A DNA stretch of 52,477 nt from Sanguibacter hominis ATCC BAA-789 (GTDB lineage: Bacteria > Actinomycetota > Actinomycetes > Actinomycetales > Cellulomonadaceae), in the NCBI RefSeq assembly GCF_012396185.1, contig NZ_JAAXOW010000007.1, positions 1-52,477 of the forward strand. The letters are read 5' to 3'. Positions 42,401 through 50,327 of the stretch are shown here, one piece after another. The position numbers and the translations under genes were made by a program. The first letter of the stretch is position 1. Each line of letters starts with the position of its first letter. Below the pieces are notes generated by a model. It ran no database searches. It was not told the DNA's origin and was given only the letters and a program-made list of their open reading frames with translations.

Positions 42401-45400
42401 AGAAGGTCGAGAAGCAGATCAAGACCATCGAGGCGCGCTACGCGAAGGCGTTCGACAACAAGGACGCTGGGCTGACGTTCGAGTCGTCGGGCTGCGACTA
42501 CCTGTTCGTCGACGAGGCGCACAACTACAAGAACCTCATGCGCACCTCCGCGCACCAGGAACTGGCCTGCACGGGCTCCCTCCAGGCCCTCGACCTCGAC
42601 CACAAGCTGCGCGCCCTGCGCGAGGCGAAGCTCGAAGCAGCCGAGCGCGCCGGGTACGCCACGGAGCACTACCTACCTGCCGTCGCCACGTTCGCCACCG
42701 GCACGCCAGTGGCCAACTCCCTGGCGGAGATGTGGGTCATGCAGCACTACCTCCGGCCTGACGTGCTCACGAACGCAGGGGTCGACACGATTGACGCCTG
42801 GGCAGGTCAGTTCACGCAGTCGACGTCGCGCCTCGAACTAGGGCCCGACGGAAGCACCTGGCGGATGAAGGACCGCATCTCGCGATTCGCCAACGTGCCC
42901 GAGCTCCTGGCGCTCACGAGCCAGTTCGCCTCGGTCGTCACGACAAACGACATCACGGTCGCGCGCCCCGACCTCATCGGCGGTCAGCGTCGGCTCATCT
43001 CGCGTCCGGCGTCCGCCCCCGTGGTCGAGTTCGTCAAGGAGCTCGCCCACCGGGCGAACAACCTGCCGAACGACCCGTCCGTGGACAATCTGCTCAAGAT
43101 CACCCACGAGGGCCGGACGGTGGCGCTCGACCCCCGGCTCATGGGGCTTCCCGCCGACGTCGACGGCGGGCGCATCGCAGACGTCGCCACCGAGGTCATG
43201 CGGATCGACGCACAGCACGCGACGCACAGGTTCACCGACGCCTTCGGCAACGTCGACCCCCTGCCGGGTGGGCTCCAGATCATCTTTGCCGACCGAGGCG
43301 TGCCCAAGGACGACGGATCGTTCAGCGTCTACGAAGCTGTCCGCGACGAGTTCGTGAACCGTGGCATGGAGCGCAGCAAGATTCGCTTCATCCATGAGGC
43401 GACCGACGACGACCAGCGCGCAGCGCTGTTCGAGGCGTGCCGCGACGGGCGGGTGTCGGTGCTCATCGGCTCGACCGAGAAGATGGGGACCGGCGTCAAC
43501 GTCCAGAAGCGTGCGACCGCGCTGCACCACATGGACTGCCCCTACCGCCCCTCAGACCTGGAGCAGCGCGAAGGGCGCATCATACGGCAGGGCAATCAGG
43601 TCGCAGAAGTCGAAATCCTCAACTACGTCACCGAGGGCACCTACGACGCGGTGATGTGGCAGATGGTCGCACGCAAGGCTGCGTTCATCGCCCAGGTGAA
43701 GACCGGCCAGATCACGGGCCGTGTCGTGGAAGACCTCCAGGACGACATGACGATCTCTGCCGCTGCGGCCAGCGCCGTGGCAACAGGAGACCCGCGCATC
43801 ATCGAACGCGCAGAGCTGATCCATCAGATCAACGGCCTGGAGACGTTGGAGAGCGCCTTCCGCGCCGAGAAGGGTGCGCAGTACCGCGCCGCGCGCATGG
43901 CTGAGGCGGAAATCAACGTCATCGCTCAGCGCAGGGAGAAGCTGAACGAGCTCATCGCTCGCACCCGCGACACCAGCGGGGATCAGTTCTCGATCCAGAT
44001 GTTCGCCACCACCTACACCTCGCGCGCCGACGCGGGCGCGGCGGTCCTCACGCGGGTCCGCAAGGGGTGGCGCGAGTTCGAGGCGGGCAGCGTTGAGCCG
44101 CTGCGCGGGCTCATGGTCGGCGGCGTCGAACTGCACATCAAGCCTGCCCTGACCGGCAAGCGCGTGATCGTCTCCCTGGCCGACCTGCCCGAGCGCACCA
44201 CGCTCGTCAGCATCGACGCGCAAGACACCGAGTCGGTGTTCGTGGGCCTCACCCGTCGCCTCGAGAACTTGGTCGCGGGCCTGCCCACCATGGCCGAGGA
44301 AGACGCACGACGCGAGGCCGAGGTGCGCGGCCGCATCGAGCAGATGGCGAAGATGGGGGATCGGGCCTTCCCGCGTCAGGCGGAGCTCGACGACCTGCGC
44401 AGCCGACTCCTCGCGCTCGATGCGGAGCTCGACCTCACCGAGAAAGAGCAGGAAGGAAGTGATCCGGACGCGCGCATCTCTGGGGAGGTGCTGGCCCGGA
44501 CAGTCGACGGTCTGAAGGTGCGAGGCGACAGCGTGCGCATGGGTGACATCGTGACGAACGTCGGACGTGCCGGCATGTGGGAGGTCAAGGAGCCGGGTAT
44601 GAAGGCGGGCCTGATCAAGGCCGACGCGGGCGACGACGCGCCTAAGCACACGTTGGAGTGGGGCAAGGCCGTGCAGCTCGTCTCGCGCCGCGTCGACCAG
44701 CTCACCGACCTCGAGAGGGCTGCGGCGTTCGGATCACCCGACGACCGGCTTGTGTTCCGGTTCGGCGAGATCGGCCGAGGGGCGGAGGTCACCGTCGAGG
44801 GCTGGGTTCAGCCCCGCAACGCCCAGGGACCGGACTACGAGGTGGTTAGGAGCCAGAAGCCGACGTCGTTCACCGGCAAAGTCACCTACGTCGTGCGCTC
44901 CCAGCTGCTCGACCTCGAAGACGCCAACGGGGACGTGCAGAGAATCTGGACCAGCAGGACCGACGACGGCTCGACCCCGGCGCTTATCCACGGGGGCAAC
45001 GCGGCAAAGCACAGGGTGAAGCCGGTGACGGTCTTGAATCTCCTGCCAGGCGACGTTCTCACCGAGCCCGTGACCAATGAGAAGAACGAGACGCTACCTA
45101 CCGGTAGCGTCCGCCTGGGAAGCGGCGCCTGGGCCGTGATGCTCGATCCGACGAGCGACACGATGTACCGCGGCAACGCGTTCACCGAGCAGCCGGTGCA
45201 GTATCAGGCGGGCCGCGACCTGACCGCCGACGAGATGACAGCGCTGTTTGGCAACGAGGAGCTGACCACCAACGACCTGCGTCGCGGAGACGTGGTGATG
45301 CGCGACGACCTCGACTCGAGATCGGCGCTCTCCGAGCCCGTCGTCATCCTCATAGCGGGCGGCTACGGCGCACGCCATGAGGTGGAGTACCGCGTGGTGG

Positions 45401-45894
45401 GCGAGTCGCAGGGCGAGAAGCACATCGCCACGCGCAGCGCTGACAAGGCAATCACCTTGGTGAGCCGTCGGTTCGGGGCGTTGACTGACTTCGAGGTCCG
45501 GAGTCTGCGCGACCCCGAGGCGCAGCTCGTCGACGTGACCCAGGTCGATCTCGGCACACCCTCGGTCGCGGTCACCGGGCAAGAAGGGTTCGCCTATGGG
45601 GCCCCACGGCAGACTCGGGCGGGCGCGCTCGTGAGGGTCGATGAGGTCAACAGCGGCCTGCAGGTGACCGTCAGGACGGCGAAGGGGCGCGAGATGCTGG
45701 TGCTCGCAGACCGCGAGGTGCTGGTCTACCCCGAGGGACACCCCATGCCGGCCCAGGTCGACAGGTCGGGCATTCAGCAGTCGTCGACCACTGCACCGGC
45801 AGCCGCTCCGGCTGGACCGCGCGCGCGCCCTCGACCCGAGGTTCAAGGCGCGCTCGTGTCGCACATGGCAGGTGTGTCCGGTCCGAGCATGTAG
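39421..45894 (+). CDS. Giant N6-adenine methylase / SNF2 helicase (start unresolved)
   Basis: About 2157 codons of conserved coding; the frame is open back to ATG 38785. RARVEANLAAV (near 39480) is the usual N-terminal motif, yet no ATG, GTG or TTG lies between GTG 39257 and GTG 39517. Order: methylase with motif I EPGCGSGTF (about 39790) and motif IV NVPFG (about 39970); a helical region; SNF2 helicase with GAGKTGT (about 42034), DEAH (42511), ATGTPVANS (about 42700) and QREGRIIRQGNQ (about 43563); then about 730 residues with coiled coil and beta-rich repeats. Plasmid and phage relatives may protect or remodel incoming DNA. Last of its strand, followed by terminators. Confidence 0.8.
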   Translation, partial: APGATSFVPEVRIYPPSGKRARVEANLAAVAVVRDLAEQGRAATAQEQETLAQWSSWGAVPEVFESWREDWTEDQARVKAALTQAEYGAAMTTTLNAHYTDPSVVAEVWRALGDAGFTGGPVLEPGCGSGTFIGLAPESAQMVGVELDPLTAQIAGALYPKAQVRAEGFERTRLEGQFNAVVGNVPFGSFTLYDPLDNPRGLSIHNHFIVKSLRATAPGGYVAVLTSRFTMDAQRPTARREMARYGDLVGAVRLPTGAFQKVAGTEVVTDVLVFRRREDDRQPNFDAMPWLETYDVGGDVDETAPVTVNKYWQTHPEKVLGEVSLGQGMHGDQTLRITGPKGDELVAQLRTALAGIIREGHEAGLTYAPKPTAVAPSALTAPGLRWPVPEDQQVRAGHVREARAGTFEAWNGTVWEPVKVPRTQVAETRSLLALRDAALSVVEAQRSGASDEKRDELRAELGREYDRYAATFGAINRFEWSKPKAVPAAKIEQYVTTQKKAWRAALPADLDPWEREDAVPPQELVESWRSEAAEAGQRTRRQPHLAPLRQDPEFALVLALELFDEETQQARKSHIFSADIVGHTVERERAETPADALAISMDEKRQVDVERIAELLGTDVDDARARLRGLVYTNPVTNELEPAVTYVAGNVREKLEVAQEASRADARFEQNVLALEAVIPETISLAEVTVRPGVRYITKEDYEQFIRETFRATATVLYTASDGKWAVDGPARARLDADVDFEFGVAKRSPFDLLEAVMNNSPVTITKSVIDAHGRERTVRDVQATTLAREKCEQIAARFTTWLHGDPERVARVEAEYNGRFNSFVAPDYSQLGAKLALDGMSPSFKPHDYQRTAVARILNEPSVLLDHVVGAGKTGTMIMGAMELRRTGIARKPWLVVPNHLVEQIAAEWKAWYPSASVLAIPTGCTRDERREWIARSAASDWDGVIVPASVFKLMTIDPYRSAEWLAEDIATLRADLAMLQDRAGKKTDKRVKKVEKQIKTIEARYAKAFDNKDAGLTFESSGCDYLFVDEAHNYKNLMRTSAHQELACTGSLQALDLDHKLRALREAKLEAAERAGYATEHYLPAVATFATGTPVANSLAEMWVMQHYLRPDVLTNAGVDTIDAWAGQFTQSTSRLELGPDGSTWRMKDRISRFANVPELLALTSQFASVVTTNDITVARPDLIGGQRRLISRPASAPVVEFVKELAHRANNLPNDPSVDNLLKITHEGRTVALDPRLMGLPADVDGGRIADVATEVMRIDAQHATHRFTDAFGNVDPLPGGLQIIFADRGVPKDDGSFSVYEAVRDEFVNRGMERSKIRFIHEATDDDQRAALFEACRDGRVSVLIGSTEKMGTGVNVQKRATALHHMDCPYRPSDLEQREGRIIRQGNQVAEVEILNYVTEGTYDAVMWQMVARKAAFIAQVKTGQITGRVVEDLQDDMTISAAAASAVATGDPRIIERAELIHQINGLETLESAFRAEKGAQYRAARMAEAEINVIAQRREKLNELIARTRDTSGDQFSIQMFATTYTSRADAGAAVLTRVRKGWREFEAGSVEPLRGLMVGGVELHIKPALTGKRVIVSLADLPERTTLVSIDAQDTESVFVGLTRRLENLVAGLPTMAEEDARREAEVRGRIEQMAKMGDRAFPRQAELDDLRSRLLALDAELDLTEKEQEGSDPDARISGEVLARTVDGLKVRGDSVRMGDIVTNVGRAGMWEVKEPGMKAGLIKADAGDDAPKHTLEWGKAVQLVSRRVDQLTDLERAAAFGSPDDRLVFRFGEIGRGAEVTVEGWVQPRNAQGPDYEVVRSQKPTSFTGKVTYVVRSQLLDLEDANGDVQRIWTSRTDDGSTPALIHGGNAAKHRVKPVTVLNLLPGDVLTEPVTNEKNETLPTGSVRLGSGAWAVMLDPTSDTMYRGNAFTEQPVQYQAGRDLTADEMTALFGNEELTTNDLRRGDVVMRDDLDSRSALSEPVVILIAGGYGARHEVEYRVVGESQGEKHIATRSADKAITLVSRRFGALTDFEVRSLRDPEAQLVDVTQVDLGTPSVAVTGQEGFAYGAPRQTRAGALVRVDEVNSGLQVTVRTAKGREMLVLADREVLVYPEGHPMPAQVDRSGIQQSSTTAPAAAPAGPRARPRPEVQGALVSHMAGVSGPSM

Positions 45895-46054
45895 CCGTGC
45901 GGTACTCGTTTCTTCAACATCATGAGGTTTGTCGAGACGCGGTTGCTGCTACTGCGTAGTGAAGTACCACGCCAGGAGCGAGCGCATCGAGAACGTCAGG
46001 TTGGTGACACGTCCTCGCGGAGGGTGTTCCCTGCCAACCGTTCGTGAACTTCAG

Positions 46055-46084
46055 GAGGCCCCTGCGCTTCGGCGCAGGGGCCTC
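46055..46084 (+). terminator. Terminator after the helicase-methylase
   Basis: Perfect 13-bp stem GAGGCCCCTGCGC (46055-46067) / GCGCAGGGGCCTC (46072-46084) with a stable TTCG tetraloop, about 160 bases after the stop. Confidence 0.85.
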
Positions 46085-46223
46085 TCCTGTGTTTGTGCAG
46101 GTCAAGGACATGCGAGGCCACTGCCGTGAGAGAGGGCGTCGGCACTGTGCGCCGTAGGGCATCCAGCCTGCGGCCGCGATCGACCTGGGTCGTCACGCCG
46201 TTCACGCGATGGAAGGAAGATCC

Positions 46224-46366
46224 ATGACCTCGACTCAAACCCGCACGCCCGCCTCGCACGGTGCCGCTCGTTGGTGGATGAAGGCCGCTCTAGGCATGCG
46301 GAGGAGCGCGAGTTCGTCGCGACTTGCACCTGGTTTGAGACGTTCGCCGTGGCAGACTGGCTTTAG
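46224..46366 (+). pseudogene. Frameshifted small gene
   Basis: ATG 46224 follows GGAAGGAAGATCC, an excellent ribosome site, and starts MTSTQTRTPASHGAARWWMK. After about 46295 the plausible coding moves to another frame, reading EEREFVATCTWFETFAVADWL and stopping at TAG 46364, just before a terminator. A shift of one base between 46285 and 46300 would join the two parts into a protein of about 47 residues. The family is unknown. Confidence 0.4.
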
Positions 46367-46402
46367 GCAGTGGCGAACCGTTCACCTGCCTGCGGAAATG
46401 CG

Positions 46403-46431
46403 AAAGGGACTCGCGCCAACGAGTCCCTTTT
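46403..46431 (+). terminator. Rho-independent terminator
   Basis: AAAGGGACTCG (46403-46413) / CGAGTCCCTTT (46420-46430), loop CGCCAA, followed by T, giving a TTTT run. Confidence 0.85.
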
Positions 46432-46469
46432 GCCGCTCCGCTTCGCTTCGAGGGCGTTTGCGCGGAGAG

Positions 46470-46519
46470 TTGATTCTACTACATGCGTATAGACACTCTA
46501 TGGCCCGGTTCTGGGCCAT
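46470..46519. promoter_or_regulatory. AT-rich oriT-like or promoter region
   Basis: In an AT-rich pocket, TGCGTAT (46484-46490) is followed by ATAGA-CAC-TCTAT (46489-46501) and ATGGCCC (46500-46506) / GGGCCAT (46513-46519). TGCGTAT...TCTAT.GCCC recalls the R388 MobF nic region (TGCGTATTGTCT/ATAGCCC). TATAGA (46488-46493) could equally be a -10 box for the small gene at 46551. The region 45895-46550 holds no other supported feature than those listed. Confidence 0.4.
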
Positions 46520-46550
46520 GCAACGTCCTCCGTACCAGGAGGGAGCGCGC

Positions 46551-46649
46551 ATGGTCGAGAGACCGTACGACTACCCGACGTGGGGAGGGGTGCCTGATCT
46601 GATTCAGGTTGCTCAGCTCCTCGTCATGATCGTCGCCCTGTTCGTCTGA
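46551..46649 (+). CDS. Small membrane peptide
   Basis: A 32-residue peptide from ATG 46551 with a strong Shine-Dalgarno (AGGAGGGAGCGCGC). Its N-terminus is MVERPYDYPTWGGVPDLIQV and the C-terminal half (LIQVAQLLVMIVALFV) is one membrane span. Upstream lies an AT-rich region with a TATAGA box. It lies alone between terminators near the 3' end of the relaxase gene. No known family; small membrane peptides in conjugative elements can act in surface exclusion or as toxins, but nothing here decides. Confidence 0.5.
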   Translation: MVERPYDYPTWGGVPDLIQVAQLLVMIVALFV

Positions 46650-46659
46650 CGCGACGAGA

Positions 46660-46692
46660 GCGCCCCCCAGGCCCGCGTGACCTGGGGGGCGC
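46660..46692. terminator. Bidirectional terminator before the relaxase 3' end
   Basis: Perfect 12-bp stem GCGCCCCCCAGG (46660-46671) / CCTGGGGGGCGC (46681-46692), 9-base loop, between the small peptide gene and the relaxase stop at 46701. Confidence 0.85.
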
Positions 46693-46700
46693 AGTCGTTG

Positions 46701-49700
46701 TCAGGCGAGGCCGGGGCTGTGATCGACGCGAGGGGCGACCGTGGCACCTGCCACGCTCTGCCGGACGGGCGTCGGGGTGTCCGTCGCAGGTGGGCGCGCG
46801 GCGTCCGCGAGACGACGGTGCGCGTCGGACCAGGCCGCGAGGCGGGTGCGGTCGATCTCTGCCGGCACGGGACCGAGCGGGGTGTCGCCGTCCCACGAGA
46901 ACCTGTCGCGGTAGACGGCCACGGCGGCTAGGGCGTCGTTCCAAGCGCGGTCGCCGTGCACGATGGGCAGGTCTGCCGCCCATGGCGCGTCGCGCCAGTC
47001 GCGGGAGCGCAGTTCCTCGACGCGGGCGTCGAGGAGGTCGGTGGACTGGCGTAGGAGGTCGTCTAGTCCGCCGTGGCCGGTGCGGGTCATGCGACCGGCG
47101 ACCGGATCGAGGCCCGCGGCGTGCGTCTCGCCTCCGTTGTGACGTTCGAGGCGGTAGAGCAGGACGCGCGCGGGGTCCTCGGCTGAGGCGAGCTCGCGCG
47201 TGGCTGCCATGGTCGAGAGCAAGGCGGCGGCGTCGACGCCGCTGCCGTTGAGGCGGGCGACTTCGGAGGCGAGCGCGCTGTAGCGGTCGGAGCCGCGCAA
47301 GCGCTCGGCCAGGTCCGTGCCGAGGCTGTCGCTGATCAAGGTGGTGATCCGCTCGCGCTGCGTGGCCCCGGTCAGGGCGAAGCTCAAGGAGAGCAGGTGG
47401 TCACGTTCGGCGCTCAGCCGGGAGAGTGAGTGCTGGTCGTCGTGGCTCTGGGCGGCGACCTCGTGGGCGGTGCGCTCTGTGCTGGTGTGCGTGGCGATTG
47501 CCTCGAGCGTGTCGCGCCACGTTGGGACCTCGGCGGGGTGGATCAGAGAGTGGCTGTCGCCGGAGTTCTCCTGTCCGACCCAGGCGACGTTGGACTCGCG
47601 TCCGCGCGTCATGGCGACGTAGAGCAGCTCTCGGGTGAGCGCGTTCTGCGAGGGGATCGCGACGTGGCCGACGTCGACGGTCGTGCCCTGAGCGCGGTGC
47701 GCGGTGATCGCGTAGCCGAGCTCGACGTGCTGGGCGACCCATGCAGCGGGCAGGGTGACCGTCGCTCCGGTGTCCGAGCGGGTTGCCGTGAGCGAGCGGT
47801 CGCGCCCGATGCGCGTGACGGTCATCTGCGTGCCGTTGCGGATGAAGTCTCCCTTGTCGTCGCGCAGGCTGCGGTCGACCTTGCGCGCCAGAATCTGCTC
47901 GCCGACGCCCGCAGTGGTGCCGCCGCGCAGGTCCACAAGGGTGTCGATTTGGACCTCGCCCGCCGCACGTCGTTCGAGGGTGAACCGCTGATTGAGGTCA
48001 GCGGCGACGGCGTTGGTCGCGGCGATGAGGATGGTGCTGCGCCCTGCGGCCTGGTCCGCGCGGGCTGCGGTGAAGGCGTCTTCGAGAATCTGCTCGTCGT
48101 CGCCGTGCCGGACACGATCATGGGCGATGTACGTGTCGAGCACGTCGAGGTTCCCGACTCGTAGTGCGAGGCTGGCGTCCTTCTCCCACTCGGCGGTGAA
48201 GCGCCATACGCTCGTAAGGTGCGTGGCCTTGCCCGAGCGCTCAAGCCAGCCGAGCACTCCCCCGGCCTCCACGGCGTCGAGCTGCGCGGGGTCTCCCACG
48301 AGGAGCACCTTGGCACCTGCCTCCTGAGCCTGACGGGTGATTTCGGCCAGGGCGTGCGTGCCGGTCATCGACGCTTCGTCGATGATGACGAGTTGCCCGG
48401 GGCGCATCTTCCAGCGGGCGGACTGCGCCAGGAGGGTGGCCGTGCGTCGACGTGCGCGAGCCTTCTGGACGTACCCGGTGGTGGACGAGGTGAGGATCGC
48501 CTGCTGGTCAGCGAGGGCTGCGGAGCGCTGGCGTGCGCCGTCGCCTACGGTCTCGTGTAGCCACTTCGCGACGGTGTTGGCCTCGGCGTCGAGCTCGCCC
48601 CCCAGAACCGCTGCGGCCTGGGCGGAGGTGGTCAGGCCGGTGACGCTCCCCTCGCCGTAGGTGGCTTCCCACACTGCGCGCACGGCGCGCATGGTGGTGG
48701 TCTTGCCGGTCCCTGCGGGGCCGACGATTGCCGAGACGGTGTGACCGTCGGTGACCACCTGCGCGGCCGCGGCGAGCTGGTCGGCGGCGAAGCCGAAGCC
48801 GCGCTCGCTCTCCTGCTGGGCGGACAGGGCCGCCAGGGTGGTGGTCGTGGCTGGCAGGGCGAGGGCTGGGCCGGTGTCGGTCTCTGCGGCCGCGAGGACA
48901 AGGGCCTCGGCGTCGAGCACGGACTGATCGGTGAAGGTGCGGTTGTGGTCGTCGTCGAACACCGACGAGCCGCGCAGAGCGAGGCTGACGTCAGCGGCGG
49001 CCTCGGGGGTCAGCGAGTACCGGCGTTCGGTGACCTCGATGCTCGCGGCGGCAGCGGCCTGGACGACCGTGGAGATGAGCCGGCGCCGGTCCTCGGCGCT
49101 CGCGCAGCGCACGCCGCGCGTCAGGCGTTCGGCCTCCGCGCGAAGGTTCGCCAGGGTCCACGTCGAGCGCATGGAGCGGATCTGAGCAACGACGGCACCG
49201 GCATAGCGGTCGGCGAACCCTTGAAGGGTGAGCGCTGCGTAGTCGGAGGCCAGGTCGATGTCGTGTGCGGCCGCGGTGTCGGCGTCTGGTGAGCGATCGA
49301 CGTTGACGGTGGCTGCGAGCACCTGGGCGACGTCGACCCCTGCGGCCTCAGCCTGTCGACGCCAGCGCGTGCGTAGTACGGGAAGGGCGGCGGGGTCTGT
49401 GGCCTTGGCCTTGCGGGTGGCTCGCCAGACGTCCTGGTGGATTCGCGCGAGCTCGCGCCCGGTCGGCTTCTTGCCGTGCTTGGCTGTCCAGTCGTCGACG
49501 GCCTTCTTCTGGGCGGCCTTGATCTGCTGATCGCGGACGCTGAACGTCGAGATGAGCGTGGGGTCAACGCCGGTGACGTCGTGTACCGAAGCGTTGCTCT
49601 GGACGTCGGTCCGCTCTGCGAACGTCATCCCGAGGGAACGATGTAGCTCGTCGAGCAAGAGGTTCTGGTGCAGCTCGCTGACTGCCACGGCAGAGCGGTG

Positions 49701-50327
49701 CAGGCCGCGCGAGTCCACCGAGAGCCACTTGCCGTCAGAGGCGCGTTGGACGCGGTTGGAGACGACGACGTGGGTGTGCAGGTGGGGATCACCCTCCCGC
49801 GATTCCCAGTGGTTGAATCGCCCGGCGATCATGCCGCGCACCCCGACAGATGCGACTCCGTTGCGCCCAGAACGAGTCTGGAGCACCTCGTCCTCGACGT
49901 ACTCGAGGGCCTGGCTGACGGCAGTCTCGTGCGCGGCCAGGATTGCGCGCTGGGTCTCTTCGTCGGCTACAGCCCACACGACGCTGACGGACTTCGGGAT
50001 GGTGAAGGTCAGGTCGAAGCCCGCGACGGCGCTGGCTGCCACGCCGCTGCTGCTACCGCGAGGTCGACTGCCGAGCTCGACGCCGGTGTTGGGGTGCTTG
50101 AAGTGCTTGAACAGCGCGTCCGCACCGTCGCGGGTGATCGTCTCTTCGTCGTGCAAGTCAGCGGCGTGAGCGCCACGTCCCCACCAGCGCCCGGGAGGGG
50201 TGCCCGTCGCCGCGTAGTAGTCGGCCATGCCCTGACGGGGTGCGTTGCGTCCGTCTCCGACAGCAACGGTGCTGAGCAGGTAGTCGACGCCGGACCCCGT
50301 GGTCAGGCGTGTGAGGTTCATGCTCAT
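46701..50327 (-). CDS. traA: MobF/TraA relaxase-helicase
   Basis: A 1208-residue two-part enzyme. The relaxase domain (about 1-300) has the candidate nicking Tyr16 (SGVDYLLS) and the HUH triad in DPHLHTHVVV (His182, 184, 186). The helicase part has Walker A GPAGTGKTTT (about 536), VIIDEASM (Walker B) and AITAHRAQGTT near the C-terminal third, as in RecD/TraI. The last about 250 residues are helical and less conserved. It nicks oriT, stays bound to the 5' end and unwinds the transferred strand. ATG 50327 overlaps the methyltransferase stop (ATGA); ATG 50321 is an alternative. Confidence 0.93.
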   Translation of the reverse strand: MSMNLTRLTTGSGVDYLLSTVAVGDGRNAPRQGMADYYAATGTPPGRWWGRGAHAADLHDEETITRDGADALFKHFKHPNTGVELGSRPRGSSSGVAASAVAGFDLTFTIPKSVSVVWAVADEETQRAILAAHETAVSQALEYVEDEVLQTRSGRNGVASVGVRGMIAGRFNHWESREGDPHLHTHVVVSNRVQRASDGKWLSVDSRGLHRSAVAVSELHQNLLLDELHRSLGMTFAERTDVQSNASVHDVTGVDPTLISTFSVRDQQIKAAQKKAVDDWTAKHGKKPTGRELARIHQDVWRATRKAKATDPAALPVLRTRWRRQAEAAGVDVAQVLAATVNVDRSPDADTAAAHDIDLASDYAALTLQGFADRYAGAVVAQIRSMRSTWTLANLRAEAERLTRGVRCASAEDRRRLISTVVQAAAAASIEVTERRYSLTPEAAADVSLALRGSSVFDDDHNRTFTDQSVLDAEALVLAAAETDTGPALALPATTTTLAALSAQQESERGFGFAADQLAAAAQVVTDGHTVSAIVGPAGTGKTTTMRAVRAVWEATYGEGSVTGLTTSAQAAAVLGGELDAEANTVAKWLHETVGDGARQRSAALADQQAILTSSTTGYVQKARARRRTATLLAQSARWKMRPGQLVIIDEASMTGTHALAEITRQAQEAGAKVLLVGDPAQLDAVEAGGVLGWLERSGKATHLTSVWRFTAEWEKDASLALRVGNLDVLDTYIAHDRVRHGDDEQILEDAFTAARADQAAGRSTILIAATNAVAADLNQRFTLERRAAGEVQIDTLVDLRGGTTAGVGEQILARKVDRSLRDDKGDFIRNGTQMTVTRIGRDRSLTATRSDTGATVTLPAAWVAQHVELGYAITAHRAQGTTVDVGHVAIPSQNALTRELLYVAMTRGRESNVAWVGQENSGDSHSLIHPAEVPTWRDTLEAIATHTSTERTAHEVAAQSHDDQHSLSRLSAERDHLLSLSFALTGATQRERITTLISDSLGTDLAERLRGSDRYSALASEVARLNGSGVDAAALLSTMAATRELASAEDPARVLLYRLERHNGGETHAAGLDPVAGRMTRTGHGGLDDLLRQSTDLLDARVEELRSRDWRDAPWAADLPIVHGDRAWNDALAAVAVYRDRFSWDGDTPLGPVPAEIDRTRLAAWSDAHRRLADAARPPATDTPTPVRQSVAGATVAPRVDHSPGLA

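Noticed and set aside
38785-45894. Single 2369-residue protein from ATG 38785
   Set aside because: Between 38891 and 39421 the protein-like sequence is in another frame with its own ribosome site; the 38785 frame there is Gly/Asp/Arg/Val shadow. A frameshift explains the missing start better, though the long form is not excluded.
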